From: Cryptomeria japonica
Lineage: Eukaryota; Streptophyta; Pinopsida; Cupressales; Cupressaceae
Assembly (NCBI RefSeq): GCF_030272615.1
Contig: NC_081408.1
Location: forward strand, 400,735,889-400,799,888
Length of the DNA: 64,000 nt
Direction of reading: 5' to 3'
Positions 22,267 to 34,244 of this stretch are shown here, piece after piece. Every line of letters starts with the position of its first letter. Positions within the stretch are counted from its first letter, which is position 1. A model generated the notes under the pieces. It was not told where the DNA came from, did no database searches, and was given only the letters and a program-made list of their open reading frames with translations. The translations under genes and the position numbers were made by a program.

Positions 22267-25200
22267 CTAATGGGAGGTGATGCACCAAATTTTTTTTATA
22301 CTACTTTCTGTCCTAAACTTATATCAACTTCAAAATAATTGATAATTGATTCACAACCTAGCTAAGACCATAAAATTCATAAATTTTTCTTGTGAAGGTT
22401 TGAAAGGTTTTCAATGTTGTATAAAAAAAATGTGTTTTTACAACATTCATCTAATTGAAAAACCAAAATAACGCAACACAAAACTTGAATTTAATATGGA
22501 ATTTTGTTGTTTAACAAACCATTCATGGGACAAAAAATAAAGGATTTGTAATAAACCACAATATTCTGATCAAATCATATGCATGACAATGAATAAGACA
22601 AGAAGATGCTGGAAGGAATCACTATTTTTATTGATAACCTCATTAAAAAAAGTCTTCTATTACAACACTTTAATTTGAAAATACATGAGCTACATTCAAC
22701 TTCTTGCTGTGTGTATGCAAGAAAAGAAAGAACTAGCTGAGAAAAAGAGAGGAGAGAAATCCTTATCGAAAGGAAGAGTAGAAGAAGTTGAAGAAGTTGA
22801 AGAAGAACTGATGTTGAATTGCTGTCTCCATCTTGGATTCATCTTCATTTGCTTGAAAATATCTTTTTTTGGTCGAAATTGATCCAAATCCATGCAAAAA
22901 GGTACTCATAACAGCTGGAAACTGACTGTTGACTGCTCCAAAAGTTGTCTTGATTGATGTGGAACCCATGAGGGGGTATGAACTGTGGTGGAATTTCCGT
23001 AAACTCTCTCAAAACCCCTTATTTTTAGGGTTAACTGATGTGTGACTTGGAAACTCTACCTTTTGCATGATTTGCAGGTTTAATTCACTGATGGTCAATG
23101 ATTGATAATCCACTAAGAGCATTAGGTCGGATTTGAGCTTTATTATGCCATAAACACCTTTGAAAGGTGTCAAAAATGAGATATTTAATTACAAAATGTT
23201 CCTAATAGACATATATATCCATATTTTGACATAAACTCATATTTTGAATGTGTATGTTGTCCTTAATGTTGCTCTCAAAGGCTTAAAGACTATTTATGTT
23301 CATTAGGACTTCTCTTTGGGACTATATCTATCCTTTGAAGGTTACTGTATTTGAAAGTCATTGTATTCTTCACTGATTTTCTTGACATTGTGATGGTAAT
23401 TAGCTACAAATTACCCTTTGACAAATGAATGCTTCATTTTTCTCCTTTAAAAAATGACACATAGATTGTTATTTGGACTAAGAATATAATCTTTGTCCTA
23501 ACATCTGCTTGTATAATTGTCTAAGATCTGGGTCTTATTGTTAGGCCATTGAGCACAAATTGGCCATTTCTCTATGATCCAACTCAATGGTTTCTGAGAT
23601 TAACCATCTTGATGATTGTAAACTCTTCTTTGTTGATTGTGCCTCTTCAAATATCAAGACTGTTCTTATATTGTGTATACACTGCACTAAGATTCTCATG
23701 ATTGTTCTTTGGGTGTCTCATACTCTTGCAAAGGCTCTAAGGCTGTCACGTACACTTGGAAGAATTTCTTTATAACATGCTTTGGACTGTCCTATATATT
23801 GAGGCTATTTTCTTTTTCTTTGTAATCTTTTGATGGTTATCACATATTCATAGCCCTTCGTTTAGGGCTACTTTCACCTCTTAAATATTTTTCCCATATG
23901 GATCATTATGCTTGGCATGATGGCTCCTTCAAAAATGACGACTATGCTTTCATAAGTGCTTACTGTTGTGTATAATCCATACTTATAATCCACCCATTGT
24001 ACTACCATGATTGGACTTTTTTTTTTTGTGATTCTAGCTGTGTGATAGTGTTGTTCTTGGTGTTTATCTTCTTGACTTACACTATTGGGGATTATTGCCA
24101 TTTCATGCACTATCTTTTAGCCCATTGGGATCTGTGAGTATACTCTACCACAAGGTCACTTTGTATTCTCTTTCTCAGATTTGATCATATGTATGTTGTT
24201 TGCTGCTTTATACCACTGATTCCTGGGATTTAGCAGTCTTTTCTTGTATTATTGTCATTGGGCTGTGACACATGCATTATAACAGTCACATTAGGACTGT
24301 ATATGACTGCCTCTTGGTGTTTTGATCTTATTTGTGATTCTATTTGACATTTATGATTATGAATACACTTCACTACTTAATCTGCCCTTTGTTGACTGAG
24401 ACTATAGGTGATGTTCTATATCCACCATTTGACAATGACTATTTCTTTAATGGCTATGACATCCTTTGTTTGCTTCCCTTGAAGATTGTATTTGGACTCT
24501 TCCATTACTACACCCTATCTGTTTCCAACTGATTAAGGATTTTTATGATCTGACCTCAAGGCATAAATAAAAACCTTAATTATGTACGATTTTATAAAAG
24601 TTGAGGTATTTGTTCAATGTGTGCACTTTTACTGTCAATATGGCTCTTACCAATATTTGGATAACACATTACCCCTTAAGGTTGGTGACTGTCCTCATGA
24701 AAAGACTACCTTAATGCCTTAAGAAACTTCTGTACATTACTTATTGTTTCCCTTGACATTATCATGGTGAGCTGCTGTATATATGACTACATTGTTTCAA
24801 CATTAAAACTATAGTTTGCTTTGTTGACTATGACAGTCAATAAACACTCTTGATCTAATAACTTTATTTCATGACTACAACAAATTCACCTTTGTCTCTG
24901 TACCTTTTTCTAAACTGTAAAGCTTTGAACCATTTGCTCAAAACCCAAACGGTAACAACAACAAATAGATGGTGAACATAAAATAGTATGTCTTATTGGT
25001 TCAAATCATGGCATGCTCATTGTATCACTTCTAATCTTTAGAGCTCCACATGAAATACTCTTATAACTATCTTAGATCCCACACCTATCTTTAGTGTGAT
25101 TGTCTGTATGTCATTAATGCTTCTACAATGTTATTCCTTACTGTCAAATGGCTTCTCTCTCTCAGATCTACACTCCTGACTTTCTATTTTCACCTTAATG

Positions 25201-26627
25201 TCTATTCAAACCTTATACCTATTCATGGCTCTAGCTTATCATGTTTGCATTACTGTGATAGAGGAGATTGATTTGAATGGAAAGTCATCTTTGTGTACTT
25301 CTTTCTATCAAGGTACAATGAGTGCATTCATGAATGTATTCTATGTCTTCACTGCCAGGAAGCTCCAACAATGCTACTCTTGTCATTGTTTTTCCAGTCC
25401 TTTCACCTTAGAGCTCTAAAACTATCTTTAGATGGTTCTTGGCTGCATTTTGAGAGTCTATTCTAATAGAGGACTATCAATATTCTTTCACTGTATTCTT
25501 TGGATGCCACTGTAATTGATATTACTGCTTATGCCCTCTTTAAAACTGACTGTGTCCTCAAAGATAATCCTTTGTCCTTTTTGTGATCTTCCATTCTCTG
25601 CTACAAGACTGTGACCTTGTGGTAGTTGTACTTGTTCATGTACCCTTCTTATCTTGTGCTACCGCTATGATATTTTTGTTCTCAACCCTTCCCAAATGAA
25701 TGAGTTATTCATGACAAGATTTTGAAAAGAGGAGTGAGGATAATTTTATATGAAGATCAAATGAAGTGTATTATGGATAACACAAATGAAACATAGACCT
25801 TTTGAAAGGAAGCATGATATCTTTAATTTTTTTTTTTTTTACACACACGACCCGAATATCCAAGGAATATATTAAAGTACTGAGGTATGCGGGTTGAACT
25901 CGAAACCCTACCTTTATTTGTGGATCTTGACTAAGATTTTTCCTCCTTATTGTTGTATGAAGCTTTGACATGAACTCTCCTTGACATCTTAATGCAGATT
26001 TCACACCCAAATCACTGAGATAATTCCTTGTCCGTCAATGAAACTGAGGTGTGAAGCCTTGAGGCTGTCATTTTTATGCATTAGTTGTTGCATGGTTCTG
26101 ATTATTGATTTTCAACAAGTCCAAGGTGGTGAGACTGAAGTGTACAAGGGCTTGCATAGAGTTGTTTATGTAGAGATGCTCTACTTATTTCCATGTGATG
26201 TGGAGAACAAAGAAGGAACTACGTGTAAACCAAGAGAAACCCTAAAACTACATGGCCAAGATTTTTAAGCCTTTTTTTCTTTTCCCTCTTACTTGCATGT
26301 TCTTTCCACGTAGGGGCTTAATTTTCTTTAAAAATTGAACTTCCCTCCAATAACATGCACGATTCTCTTCACCTTATAATATGGAATATACCTTAAATAA
26401 AGCATGGAAAGTGTCTTTTTTGAAAGATTTTCCTTTCAAATATGATATTAAATAAAGCCAAAAGCATTATTTAATCCTTTGTTATATTGACACTATCTTA
26501 AAATTAAATAATAAAATTTTGGTCTTAAGCCATTCTAAACCTCCCTAAAACCTTTCAAAGATGAGATCCAAAATTTATTAAATTTGTTTAGGCTATTTTG
26601 GCTCAAACGAGGAAAAAATAGGTAATA
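22267..26627 (-). repeat. Long-LTR-like block, copy 2
   Basis: This 4.36-kb block is the relative of 1490-5775. The minus strand starts TATTACC at 26627 (copy 1 has TGTTACC, so the T-G end is mutated here) and ends near TTTGGTGCATCACC at about 22275. It has no long ORF in either strand. It contains a GAAGTT microsatellite (22785-22808) and T runs at about 24006 and 25830. On its left is minus-strand gag and on its right is the 3' end of a different minus-strand Gypsy pol. It may be the 5' LTR of the gag at 21676-22260, the 3' LTR of the pol at 26957 onward, or a recombinant that serves as both. Confidence 0.6.
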
Positions 26628-26956
26628 TTTTGGCGACCTCTCAGGGATGTTTTCCTGCTAAACATCTTGACTTGTGACCTCAAGCGTCCATTGGGCATAG
26701 GAGTCATGGGAAACCTTGAACTAAACTAGACTTGAACTCAACTATGCTGTTAGAAACATTGAACAAGAGCAACACAACCTTCTAACAAGGCTAGAAAATG
26801 TGCATCGGTACTTAGGGAAAGGAAAACAACTAAACTAAAAGATGTGCAACAATACTTAGAGGGAAACAAAAACTTAGAGTACAAAGGTGCATCAACACTT
26901 ATTGAAAACTGAAATCTACTCTAATATGTACAAGATGAAACATTCACCTCAATAAC

Positions 26957-28091
26957 AAAGCTTGAGGTGTATCCCATTGACTGGGATAGGGAGCTCCTCT
27001 CCTTCCAAGTTGGACATCTAGAAGGCATTATGTGGCTTTCATTTAGTAATCAGGTAAGGACCACTCCAAATAGGATCAAATTTAGTGTGCTTTTCGGGCC
27101 TACTCTTTAGCTCATCCCACTTAAGAACTAAATCACCCTCATTGAAGACTCTGAGGACTGCCTTCTTGTCAAATGTTCTTTTCATTTGAGTTTGGTGATT
27201 TTCAATGGTTTGTAATGCATTCTTTCTTACCTCTTCCAACTCCATAAGTTCTGCAAATCTGAGCTGCATGGGTTCTTCTTCTAACATTTCCATCTCTTTA
27301 ATCAAATTTAGTGTTGGTAATTCAACTGAAATTGGAAGCCTTGCTTCCCTACCATAAACAAGAACATAGGGATAAATACATGTATCTCTTTTAGATGTGA
27401 TCTTATCAACCCATAATGCTTGCTTGAGCTGATTGTGCCAAGTCCTCTGATTGTCTTCTACTGTTCTGTTGATGGTCCTAATCAAGTTCTTGTTAGTGGA
27501 CTTTTCTTGTCCATTACCTTGAGGGTAATAATTGGACGAAGTGCTAATTAATATACTATTCTTAACAACCCATTCAGTTATTCTAAAGCCTACAAAAGCT
27601 AGTGCATTATCAAAGATAATAGAATCATGAACTCCAAACCTTGCTACCAAGTCTTGATAGAAACTTAGGACTGCACTTTCATTTTCCTCTTTTAGAGCCA
27701 CACCTTCAATCCACTTGGTAAATTAATCAGTGGGTGTTAGGATTTGTGCCTTGAACTGGAAGATGGATTGATGAACCCAATAAAATCAAGGCCCCATTTC
27801 ATGTATGGCTTCTCAGCCTAAATAGGTTGCAAGGGTAAGGCTGCTAATCTTTGTTTGCCTGCAAAAATTGCACACTTTCTACACCTTTTACCCAAGCATA
27901 TGAATCTTTATGTAAATCAGGCCAAATGTACCCAACTTTCATGATTTTTAGAGTTGTGGTCCTTGGTGCAAAATGACCACCAACTGGTCCATCATGGAAT
28001 TCTTCTAATATTCTATCAGCCTAATTTGAATCTATGCATCTCAAGAATACACCATTAAAATATTTTCTAAACAAGATTCTATTAGGATTCC
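26957..28091 (-). pseudogene. Gypsy 2 integrase, 3' end of pol
   Basis: The minus strand reads the integrase in order. A zinc-domain tail (ADRILEEFHDGPVGGHFAP, about 28022-27965) is followed by the core from about 27735 (ALKEENESAVLSFYQDLVARFG and IIFDNALAF, 27696-27590) and SSNYYPQGNGQEKSTNKNL, in which the usual core glutamate position is disturbed. The C-terminal domain follows: RTFDKKAVLRVFNEGDLVLKW and KFDPIWSGPYLI. A last in-frame piece, EELPIPVNGIHLKLCY, ends at a stop near 26957. The 220-codon ORF 27701-27039 is the longest intact part. About 330 bp of untranslated DNA separates pol from the long block at 26627. Confidence 0.88.
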
Positions 28092-28876
28092 CAAAGATAC
28101 TGAGAAGGGGGGGTGAATTAGTATCTAACTGGTTATAAGATTTTCTTAACTTAAAACATGTAAAGCATATCAATACTATATACCGATAAACAAGAAATAA
28201 TGCAATAAATAGAGATAACAACCACCACATGAAAAACACACCATAACACAGTAGTTTAACAAGGAAACCCGGTGTGGGAAAAACCTCAGTGGGATTTGTG
28301 ACCCACAATATTCACTTACTGGCCAATAAGAGAATATTACTGCTACAAGAGGGACCCGCACATGCAGGAAAGCCAAGTGCCTAGAGCTCACTGCTCAATT
28401 ACAAAATGGGAAGTCTCACTGACTTACAAAAATGGATTATATAAATCCAATGTCTTGTACTACTTCAAAATAGCATCTACTATGCCAGATCCAGTACTGG
28501 TTTAAGCTTTGGTTTATACATAAACCCTTAACCTATAATTCACATAATAGGTCTGCCTTATTTCACCTATCTTCTTCCTTCCATCTATCTCTAAAATGTT
28601 CTACAATGATCTCTTATATATATGAGTCATTTTACAACTTGCCAAGTCAGCTTACAATAATTTTACAATGATTTACAAAATATATTATAAACAAAATTCC
28701 TGTCGGCTTTTGTGCCGATATACTTCCTTTCACTGCCGGTGGTCTATGTGTTGGTGTAGAGTCTGACCTTGCTGGTGCCGATAAATTGTCTTGCCGGTGT
28801 CATAGGATTGTAAGGTTGCCATCAATGACAAAACCTTCAATCACCTACAATATATCATTGGAGTGTGCATTTGCCA
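28092..28876 (-). repeat. Copia-type LTR fragment inserted in Gypsy 2
   Basis: Read on the minus strand it starts TGTTGGCAAATGCACAC at 28876 and runs to about 28092, ending with the conserved TTCACCCCCCCTTCTCAGTA. It is thus a Sirevirus-like LTR related to, but distinct from, those of copia 1-3. A polypurine tract (CCAAAGGGGGAGAT, minus strand) abuts it at 28877, so it is a 3' LTR. The left boundary is approximate. It interrupts the Gypsy 2 pol between the RNase H tail and the integrase zinc domain. Confidence 0.7.
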
Positions 28877-29369
28877 ACAATCTCCCCCTTTGGCGTTGAT
28901 GGCAACACTAATGAGAAAAATCCAAAAATTGTCATCCAAAAAGAATATGCTAGAATTGTCTTGCCAAAAATTTGTGTACCAAAAGAATATGTGCTCCCCC
29001 TGAGCTGATGAGCCATTTGCTGATTATTTTTCTCATACCACTACTCCCCCTTTGGCATCAATGACAAAGAATGTCAAAGTGTCAATTGAGTGTGGTTTCC
29101 AGTTAATGCGGCCTCTGTCCTTTGAATTGTACTGGTGAGGTGTTGCATTTTCTCTGCCAGTATTTTCTGTCCTTGAATTAAAGCATCAGATATTTCTTTT
29201 CTTAAGGAGGTGAGGTAGTCCAATTTTGGATTTAGTCTCCATTTTAGATCTTTAGCCTTTCCTTTTATTCTCTCCTTTTCTCTTTCCAACTTTAGAAGTT
29301 CCTCCTCGAAACCTGTTATTTTCTGCTCAAAAACTGATAATGGTTTAGATGAATTGATGAAATTATCAG
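28877..29369 (-). pseudogene. Truncated internal end of a copia-like element with a coiled-coil ORF
   Basis: Next to the LTR at 28876 is the 3' end of its internal region. The minus strand is open from 29369 to 29071 (about 98 codons). The residues are charged and helix-prone (FEEELLKLEREKERIKGKAK, then SDALIQGQKILAEKMQHL), suggesting a coiled coil. The ORF ends just before GATGCCAAAGGGGGAGTAG at about 29044, and two more G-rich tracts follow at about 28990 and 28880. The 5' part of this element is missing. Env-like or extra ORFs in this position are known in some Sireviruses; whether this is one is a guess. It resembles no RT or RNase H. Confidence 0.5.
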
Positions 29370-29990
29370 CTAGTAACTTTGTTTAGCATTGTTTAAACCC
29401 TTAGGACACTCACCAATTTGAAAAAAATGCATCATTTCATTAACCCAACTTGTAGGAGGTGCCGCTACAAGAGTTTGTTCTTTATCTTCATGAATTATGA
29501 CAACTTCTTCAATCTCTTGTTCACTGTTCTTTGTGTGACTAGCAAGTTGTTCACATAGTCCCTTACCTCTAATCAACTTGGTCACCTTGATATTGACATC
29601 ATACTCCATCACTTTCATGATCCAATTAGCTCTTTTGTCATTAAGATCTTTATTTAACAAAAAAATCTTTTATACTAGGATGAGCAACCATTAGCTGGAT
29701 TTTTTTATTTGAAAGCATGTGTCTAAATTTATTTAGACTCCTAATGACTGCTAATGCATGTTTCTCAACAAAAGAATAATTTTTTTAATACCCCTCTAGG
29801 CCTTGGTTGAAGAATGCTATTGGCTGTTCCAATCCTTCATCATTCTGCTGTATCAACATAGCTGAAATAGTGTCAAAAGTACCAAAAGCATATAACACCA
29901 AATCCTTTGCAAAGTCTGGATTTATCAAGGTGGGAGCTGATGCTATAGCACTTATAATCTCTTCAAAATTACTTTTAGCTTCTTTAGACT
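29370..29990 (-). pseudogene. Gypsy 2 normal RNase H
   Basis: The minus strand shows, in several frames, APTLINPDFAKDLVLYAF (about 29945-29895), QPIAFFNQGLEGY, NYSFVEKHALAVI and the tail DKRANWIMKVMEYDVNIKVT (about 29640-29580), with IRGKGLCEQLA after it. This is the standard RNase H that follows RT in Gypsy elements. WVNEMMHFFQIGECPKG at about 29445 leads to the integrase zinc domain, but the reading is cut at 29370 by the copia-like fragment. It has stops and at least two frameshifts. Confidence 0.82.
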
Positions 29991-31284
29991 AGCTGAAAGT
30001 GATATTCTTTATAAGCATGCTATTCAAAGGCTTCATAAGAAATACTATATTGGGGATGAATCTCCTTACAAACTTGATTCTACCTATAAAACATTGAAGA
30101 CCCTTCTTATGTGCAGGTAAAGGCAAAGCTAAAATAACACTTACCCTTTCTGGATCTATGGTTATGCCATGTTTGGAGACAATATATCCCAACAACTTAC
30201 CCTCATGGACAACAAAGATGCATTTCTTAGGATTCAGAGATACTCCATATTATCTACACCTTTCAAAAATCAGCCTTAAGTGAGAAAAGTGCTCTTTTGC
30301 ATGCTTTAAAAATATAGGTATATCGTCAAGATAAACCAAAACAAATTTATGTATGAGACCTTGCAAGGACATATACATTGCCCTCTGAAAGTTTGCTCCT
30401 ACATTAGACAAACCAATAGGTATTTTACTATATGCCATTGTTCCCCATTTTGTAGTGAAGACTATCTTAAATTGGTCATCCTCTTTTACTAGGATCTGAT
30501 TATAACCAAAATATCCATCAAGTAGTAAAAATCTATCTGAACCTGAAACTACTTGTAGGATTTTCTCCATTGAGGGTAGTGGGTAATGATATTTTAGAGA
30601 GGCCCTATTAAGATCTCTAAAGTCTACACAAAGTATAAGCCCACCATTCTTTTTCCTTATAGGAACTAAATTAGAAACCCAATATCTATGATTTATAGAA
30701 AAGATGATATTACCTTGGATCAACTTGTTTAGTTCTATCTTCATGAGATGCTCAAGCTTTGGATTGAGAGGCATTTACTTTTGTCTTACAGGTTTGGTAT
30801 TTGATTCCAACTCTATGGTATGTTGGGCTAATTCAGGATTAAATACCTTAAAATCTTCATACTGCCATGCAAACACATCATTGAACTCTTGACAAAGAAA
30901 AACAAAAGCATGCTTCTCCTCAGCTGTACATACCTTGCCAAGCTTCAATAACTTATCCTTGAAAATTGTAATTGGTTTATAGTGCTCTTCTTTCACAAAC
31001 ATGCTTCCATTTTCCTTCCTAACCTGATCATCAGTGTTAAAGATTGACTCAAGGGTTACCAATACTTTTGGCAGTTTGTTACTCTTCAATTGAAGAATCT
31101 GATTTTCATATTGCTTCACAAATTTATGCTGATTACTAGCTGCAAATTCAACCTCTTCAATAAGAAAATTTATAATTTGCTCATCTGAATCAAAGACTTG
31201 CCAATTGACACTATTACCTAGAATTGAAGGCCTAACAACCACTTTGACATATTGCTGCACTTCAACATTCTTTACTTCATTTGG
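29991..31284 (-). pseudogene. Gypsy 2 reverse transcriptase
   Basis: The minus strand carries a linker (31284-30775) including FLCQEFNDVFAWQYEDFKVFNPELAQHTIE, then RT at 30774-30250. In RT I see KLIQGNIIFSINHRYWVSN, LCVDFRDLNRASLKYHYPLP, LLDGYFGYNQI, FTTKWGTMAYSKIPIGLSN and the active site VYLDDI (residues 147-152 of that ORF). The thumb and connection follow to about 29991 (LGYIVSKHGITIDPERV at 30195 onward). There are stops at about 30775 and 30249 and the frame changes near 30200, but the catalytic YLDD box is intact. Confidence 0.9.
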
Positions 31285-31674
31285 GACATCAAATTGAGCA
31301 CCCAAAGCAACCAATCTATTTGCTTCCTTATTCTAATTTCTAGGCACTGGCAATAGATTAAAAGCATCAAACTCTTCAATTAAATCCCATATTCTATGCT
31401 TATACATTTTAAGGACATCATTCTTAGTCACATTGGTGCTTCTTACTTGATTTACCACTAGTTCACTATCCCCAAATACTTGCAAACACTTTACATTTCT
31501 CTTTCTAACCCATTCTAATCCATGTGCAAGTGACTCATATTCAGTTCTATTATTAGTATAGCTGAAAGAAAATCTAAAGGCCCAAAAGTATTTCTTACCT
31601 TTAGGAGAAATCAACATAGGACCACCTCTAGAACCAACCTTGCTCCTTGAGCCATCAAAATAAAGTTGCCACAA
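31285..31674 (-). pseudogene. Gypsy 2 extra RNase H, placed between protease and RT
   Basis: On the minus strand, WQLYFDGSRSKVGSRGGPM begins a 113-codon ORF (31674-31333). RNase H landmarks follow: the first aspartate in YFDGS, TNNRTEYESLAHGLEW (glutamate), VFGDSELVVNQV (second aspartate), and the tail LLPVPRN then NKEANRLVALGAQFDVP, where the last acidic position is N instead of D. It is collinear with the protease upstream and the RT linker downstream, with only a stop between. It is the same kind of domain that sits after the normal RNase H in the element at 1-7607. Confidence 0.85.
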
Positions 31675-31707
31675 TTCATTGCTTTGCTATTCACACTGCT
31701 GATTGGA

Positions 31708-32568
31708 CTATTGTTTGTCATGTTTTTCAAGATTAGGGACAACAATACGCTCTTCATGAATCATATAGACACCAAGATCTAACTCTTCCATATGATTGAA
31801 TGGATCTTCCTCATCATTCTCAATTGCCCATTTATCTAATAATACATTAGGTATCCCTTCTATTGAGGTGTTTGGATCTTGGATATTGGGTTGTTCATCA
31901 GGTTCTTGTATGGACAAATTTTCATTGACAACACTTGGGATATATGGTTCTATATGATCATTAGCTAATAATTCTGATTTTATGGTCACTTTGGTACCAT
32001 ATCTTGTTCTGAAGAACATGTGTGACCAATCAGAAGACAAATACCCATCCAACTTAGCTATGAAATCTCTAGACAAGAATAAGGCAAAGTGAGGTGGAAG
32101 ATCTCTGATATAGACATCTTGTGGAATTGAGAAGTATGGGCATGAATGTAATGTGAGACCTAAATTCTTAATCACACCTACTGTGTTTACTGTTGTCCCA
32201 TCTAGTTGGACTACCCCTTTTGAAAGAGGCTCATATGTCAAACCCAACCTATCAACCACCTTCTTTGGCATGACATAACTACTTGCACCTGAATCAATCA
32301 TACAATTATGCACTAGGTGCTGTCCTATGATCAATGTTAGATAAAAAGGATGGGGTTTAATCTTTTTAATTTTTTGTTCATTCTTCTTTTCTTGAGAAGT
32401 ATTGGATAAGACAACTTTGGGCTTCTCATTAAGAGACTCTTGTGATAAAGAGAGGTTAGACAAGGCACTTTGTAGCAAATCCTTTTTCCCTGGAAGAGCT
32501 AAGGAATTGATCCAAAATGTTAAATGAACTTGTACTAGCCTTCTGCTGTCCCTTTTTAACAACAACAT
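31708..32568 (-). pseudogene. Gypsy 2 protease
   Basis: This is a 286-codon minus-strand ORF. The retropepsin domain starts at about residue 72 (HPFYLTLIIGQHLVHNCM), with the catalytic MIDSGASSYVMPKKVVDRLG at residues 90-109, then VVQLDGTTVNTVGVIKNLGL and FALFLSRDFIAKLDG. The active D-S-G is intact. The C-terminal 100 residues are acidic spacer (IEPYIPSVVNENLSIQEPD, EELDLGVYMIHEERI) leading into the extra RNase H. It lies directly downstream of gag on the same strand. The true start is upstream in a broken frame. Confidence 0.87.
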
Positions 32569-32605
32569 CTTCTTGAACTTGTGCTATTTGTGGTTGGCCT
32601 CTTGG

Positions 32606-34222
32606 CTAATCCTTATTGACCACTGGTTGCCCTCTTGGTAGAATTTGTGTATTTTGAGTAGGTAGAGGTCCAGGTGGTGCTTGTTGGCTTGTAGAAGCTT
32701 GATTGGTTCCTTTATCAGCTTGTTGTCCTATATCAATGGCCCTCTTTTTGGACCTTGTATTTGCTGCAATAGAAGTGTAGGACTGATTCTGAGCTTGTGG
32801 TTGATTAACTCCACAAAATTCTTCACCTTGCCAATTGACCAAGGTGACATCTGGGCCTTATTCAGAATGAGAACCTTGTTGTTCATGAGTTCCATGAGTA
32901 TTATCTTCTGGCAAAATAGTCTTATTCTGAACCATGAGCGCTTGATGTAGCATACCATGTAAACAAGTGGTCTGATTATGAGGTTGGTTGCAAGGATAAC
33001 ACCAATCATAATCTGATTCCATGTTGTTCTAAGTTGGGACAATATCCCTAGATGTGCTGGTAGTGTTAGGATTGTAAGGTATATTGGATCTTTCGTTATA
33101 ATTCCTTCTTTGACCCTGAGGGTTAGCTTGATAAGGAGGCCTATTCCATTGGTTATTCTGATAGGGGGATTGATAAGGCTTGGTATTTTGGGCTACTTGC
33201 TTCTCAATATTGGTCATTTTGTTCCCAAAACCTTGGAACATGGTTTTCATCTCATTTTTAAATTCCCAAAACTCTTGATTCGGGAGTGTAATAGTATTTG
33301 CTTGGGTTGCAACTTGATAATTTAATGCTAGTGAAGGTGGGACAAAAACTAGAGGAGGGTCTAAAAGAGGTACAATAGGATTTATTTCTAGAAATATGGG
33401 CATTGGGGGTCTAGAGACTATTTTACTAGCCTGAATTAGACAATTTTCTACTCTAATAGCAACATCAAATGCATTTGGGAGAGTATTTTTACTTATAGAC
33501 TGGATCATGACTGAAATGTCACTATTAAGGGCCTTAAGATAAGACAAAAATGCATGTGTAGGAGTAGGCATTACCATGACAGGGATTCTTTTCCAAGTCT
33601 TTTGGAAACAAAAATTGAAATCACTCATTTTCTCTTGAGGAGCCCTTCTTATCGTACTTAGTTGCTCTAACATCGATAAATGATCAGATTTGGCTTCAAA
33701 ATGTGAGTTCAACCTGTCACCCAGCTCATCCCAGGTAGCAATCGAGTTTACAGGTAACCCTTTGAACCACTGAAGCGCTTTCCCTTTGAATGAGGCAGCT
33801 AGGAGTCTGATTGCAATATTCTCTTGTGTGATATGATGTACACCACAAAGCGAAGCTGCATCCCTTATATGCTCAATGGGTGTGGTTTGATCTTCTCCTG
33901 TGAAGAAAGGTATGATTTTCAATGCTGCTACCGGAATATCATCATGATGTGTAAGGTTCAAGGGGTTGCCTTGATTGAAAGGCACAAAAGGCAGAGCTCT
34001 TAGCAGAGCCATTGGGATAACATGTGGAGTAATAGGTGGATTTATTGGTGCTTGAGCTGAAGAACTTGAAAGAAAAGGATTATTGTAAGTTATAACTGGA
34101 GGTTGAACAATGAGAGAAGTAGGAAAAACTTGAACTGAAGGAGTTGATGAATTTGCTAGGTTTGTTGTCTTCTTTACTGCCTTACTCTTCCTCTTTGGTG
34201 GATAGATGAGAATTCTCAACAA
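32606..34222 (-). pseudogene. gag: Gypsy 2 gag
   Basis: The minus-strand ORF 34222-33029 (397 codons) shows the retrotransposon gag domain at about residues 105-230: IPFFTGEDQTTPIEHIRDA, LAASFKGKALQWFKGLP, ATWDELGDRLNSHFEAKSD and QLSTIRRAPQEKMSDFNFCF. A glutamine- and asparagine-rich tail follows (residues 340-397). The frame then shifts into 33042-32728 and 32842-32606. No zinc knuckle was found, only one CX2CX-like remnant near 32985 (YMVCYIK context). Upstream, copia 2 starts at 34245, so the gag N-terminus, leader and 5' LTR of Gypsy 2 are not visible here. Confidence 0.85.
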
Positions 34223-34244
34223 GATCCTTACTTGATCTATTTTG

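Noticed and set aside
26038-26268. 76-codon plus-strand ORF with a signal-like hydrophobic start
   Set aside because: It lies in the long-LTR-like block, is not conserved in copy 1 and has no recognisable domain.
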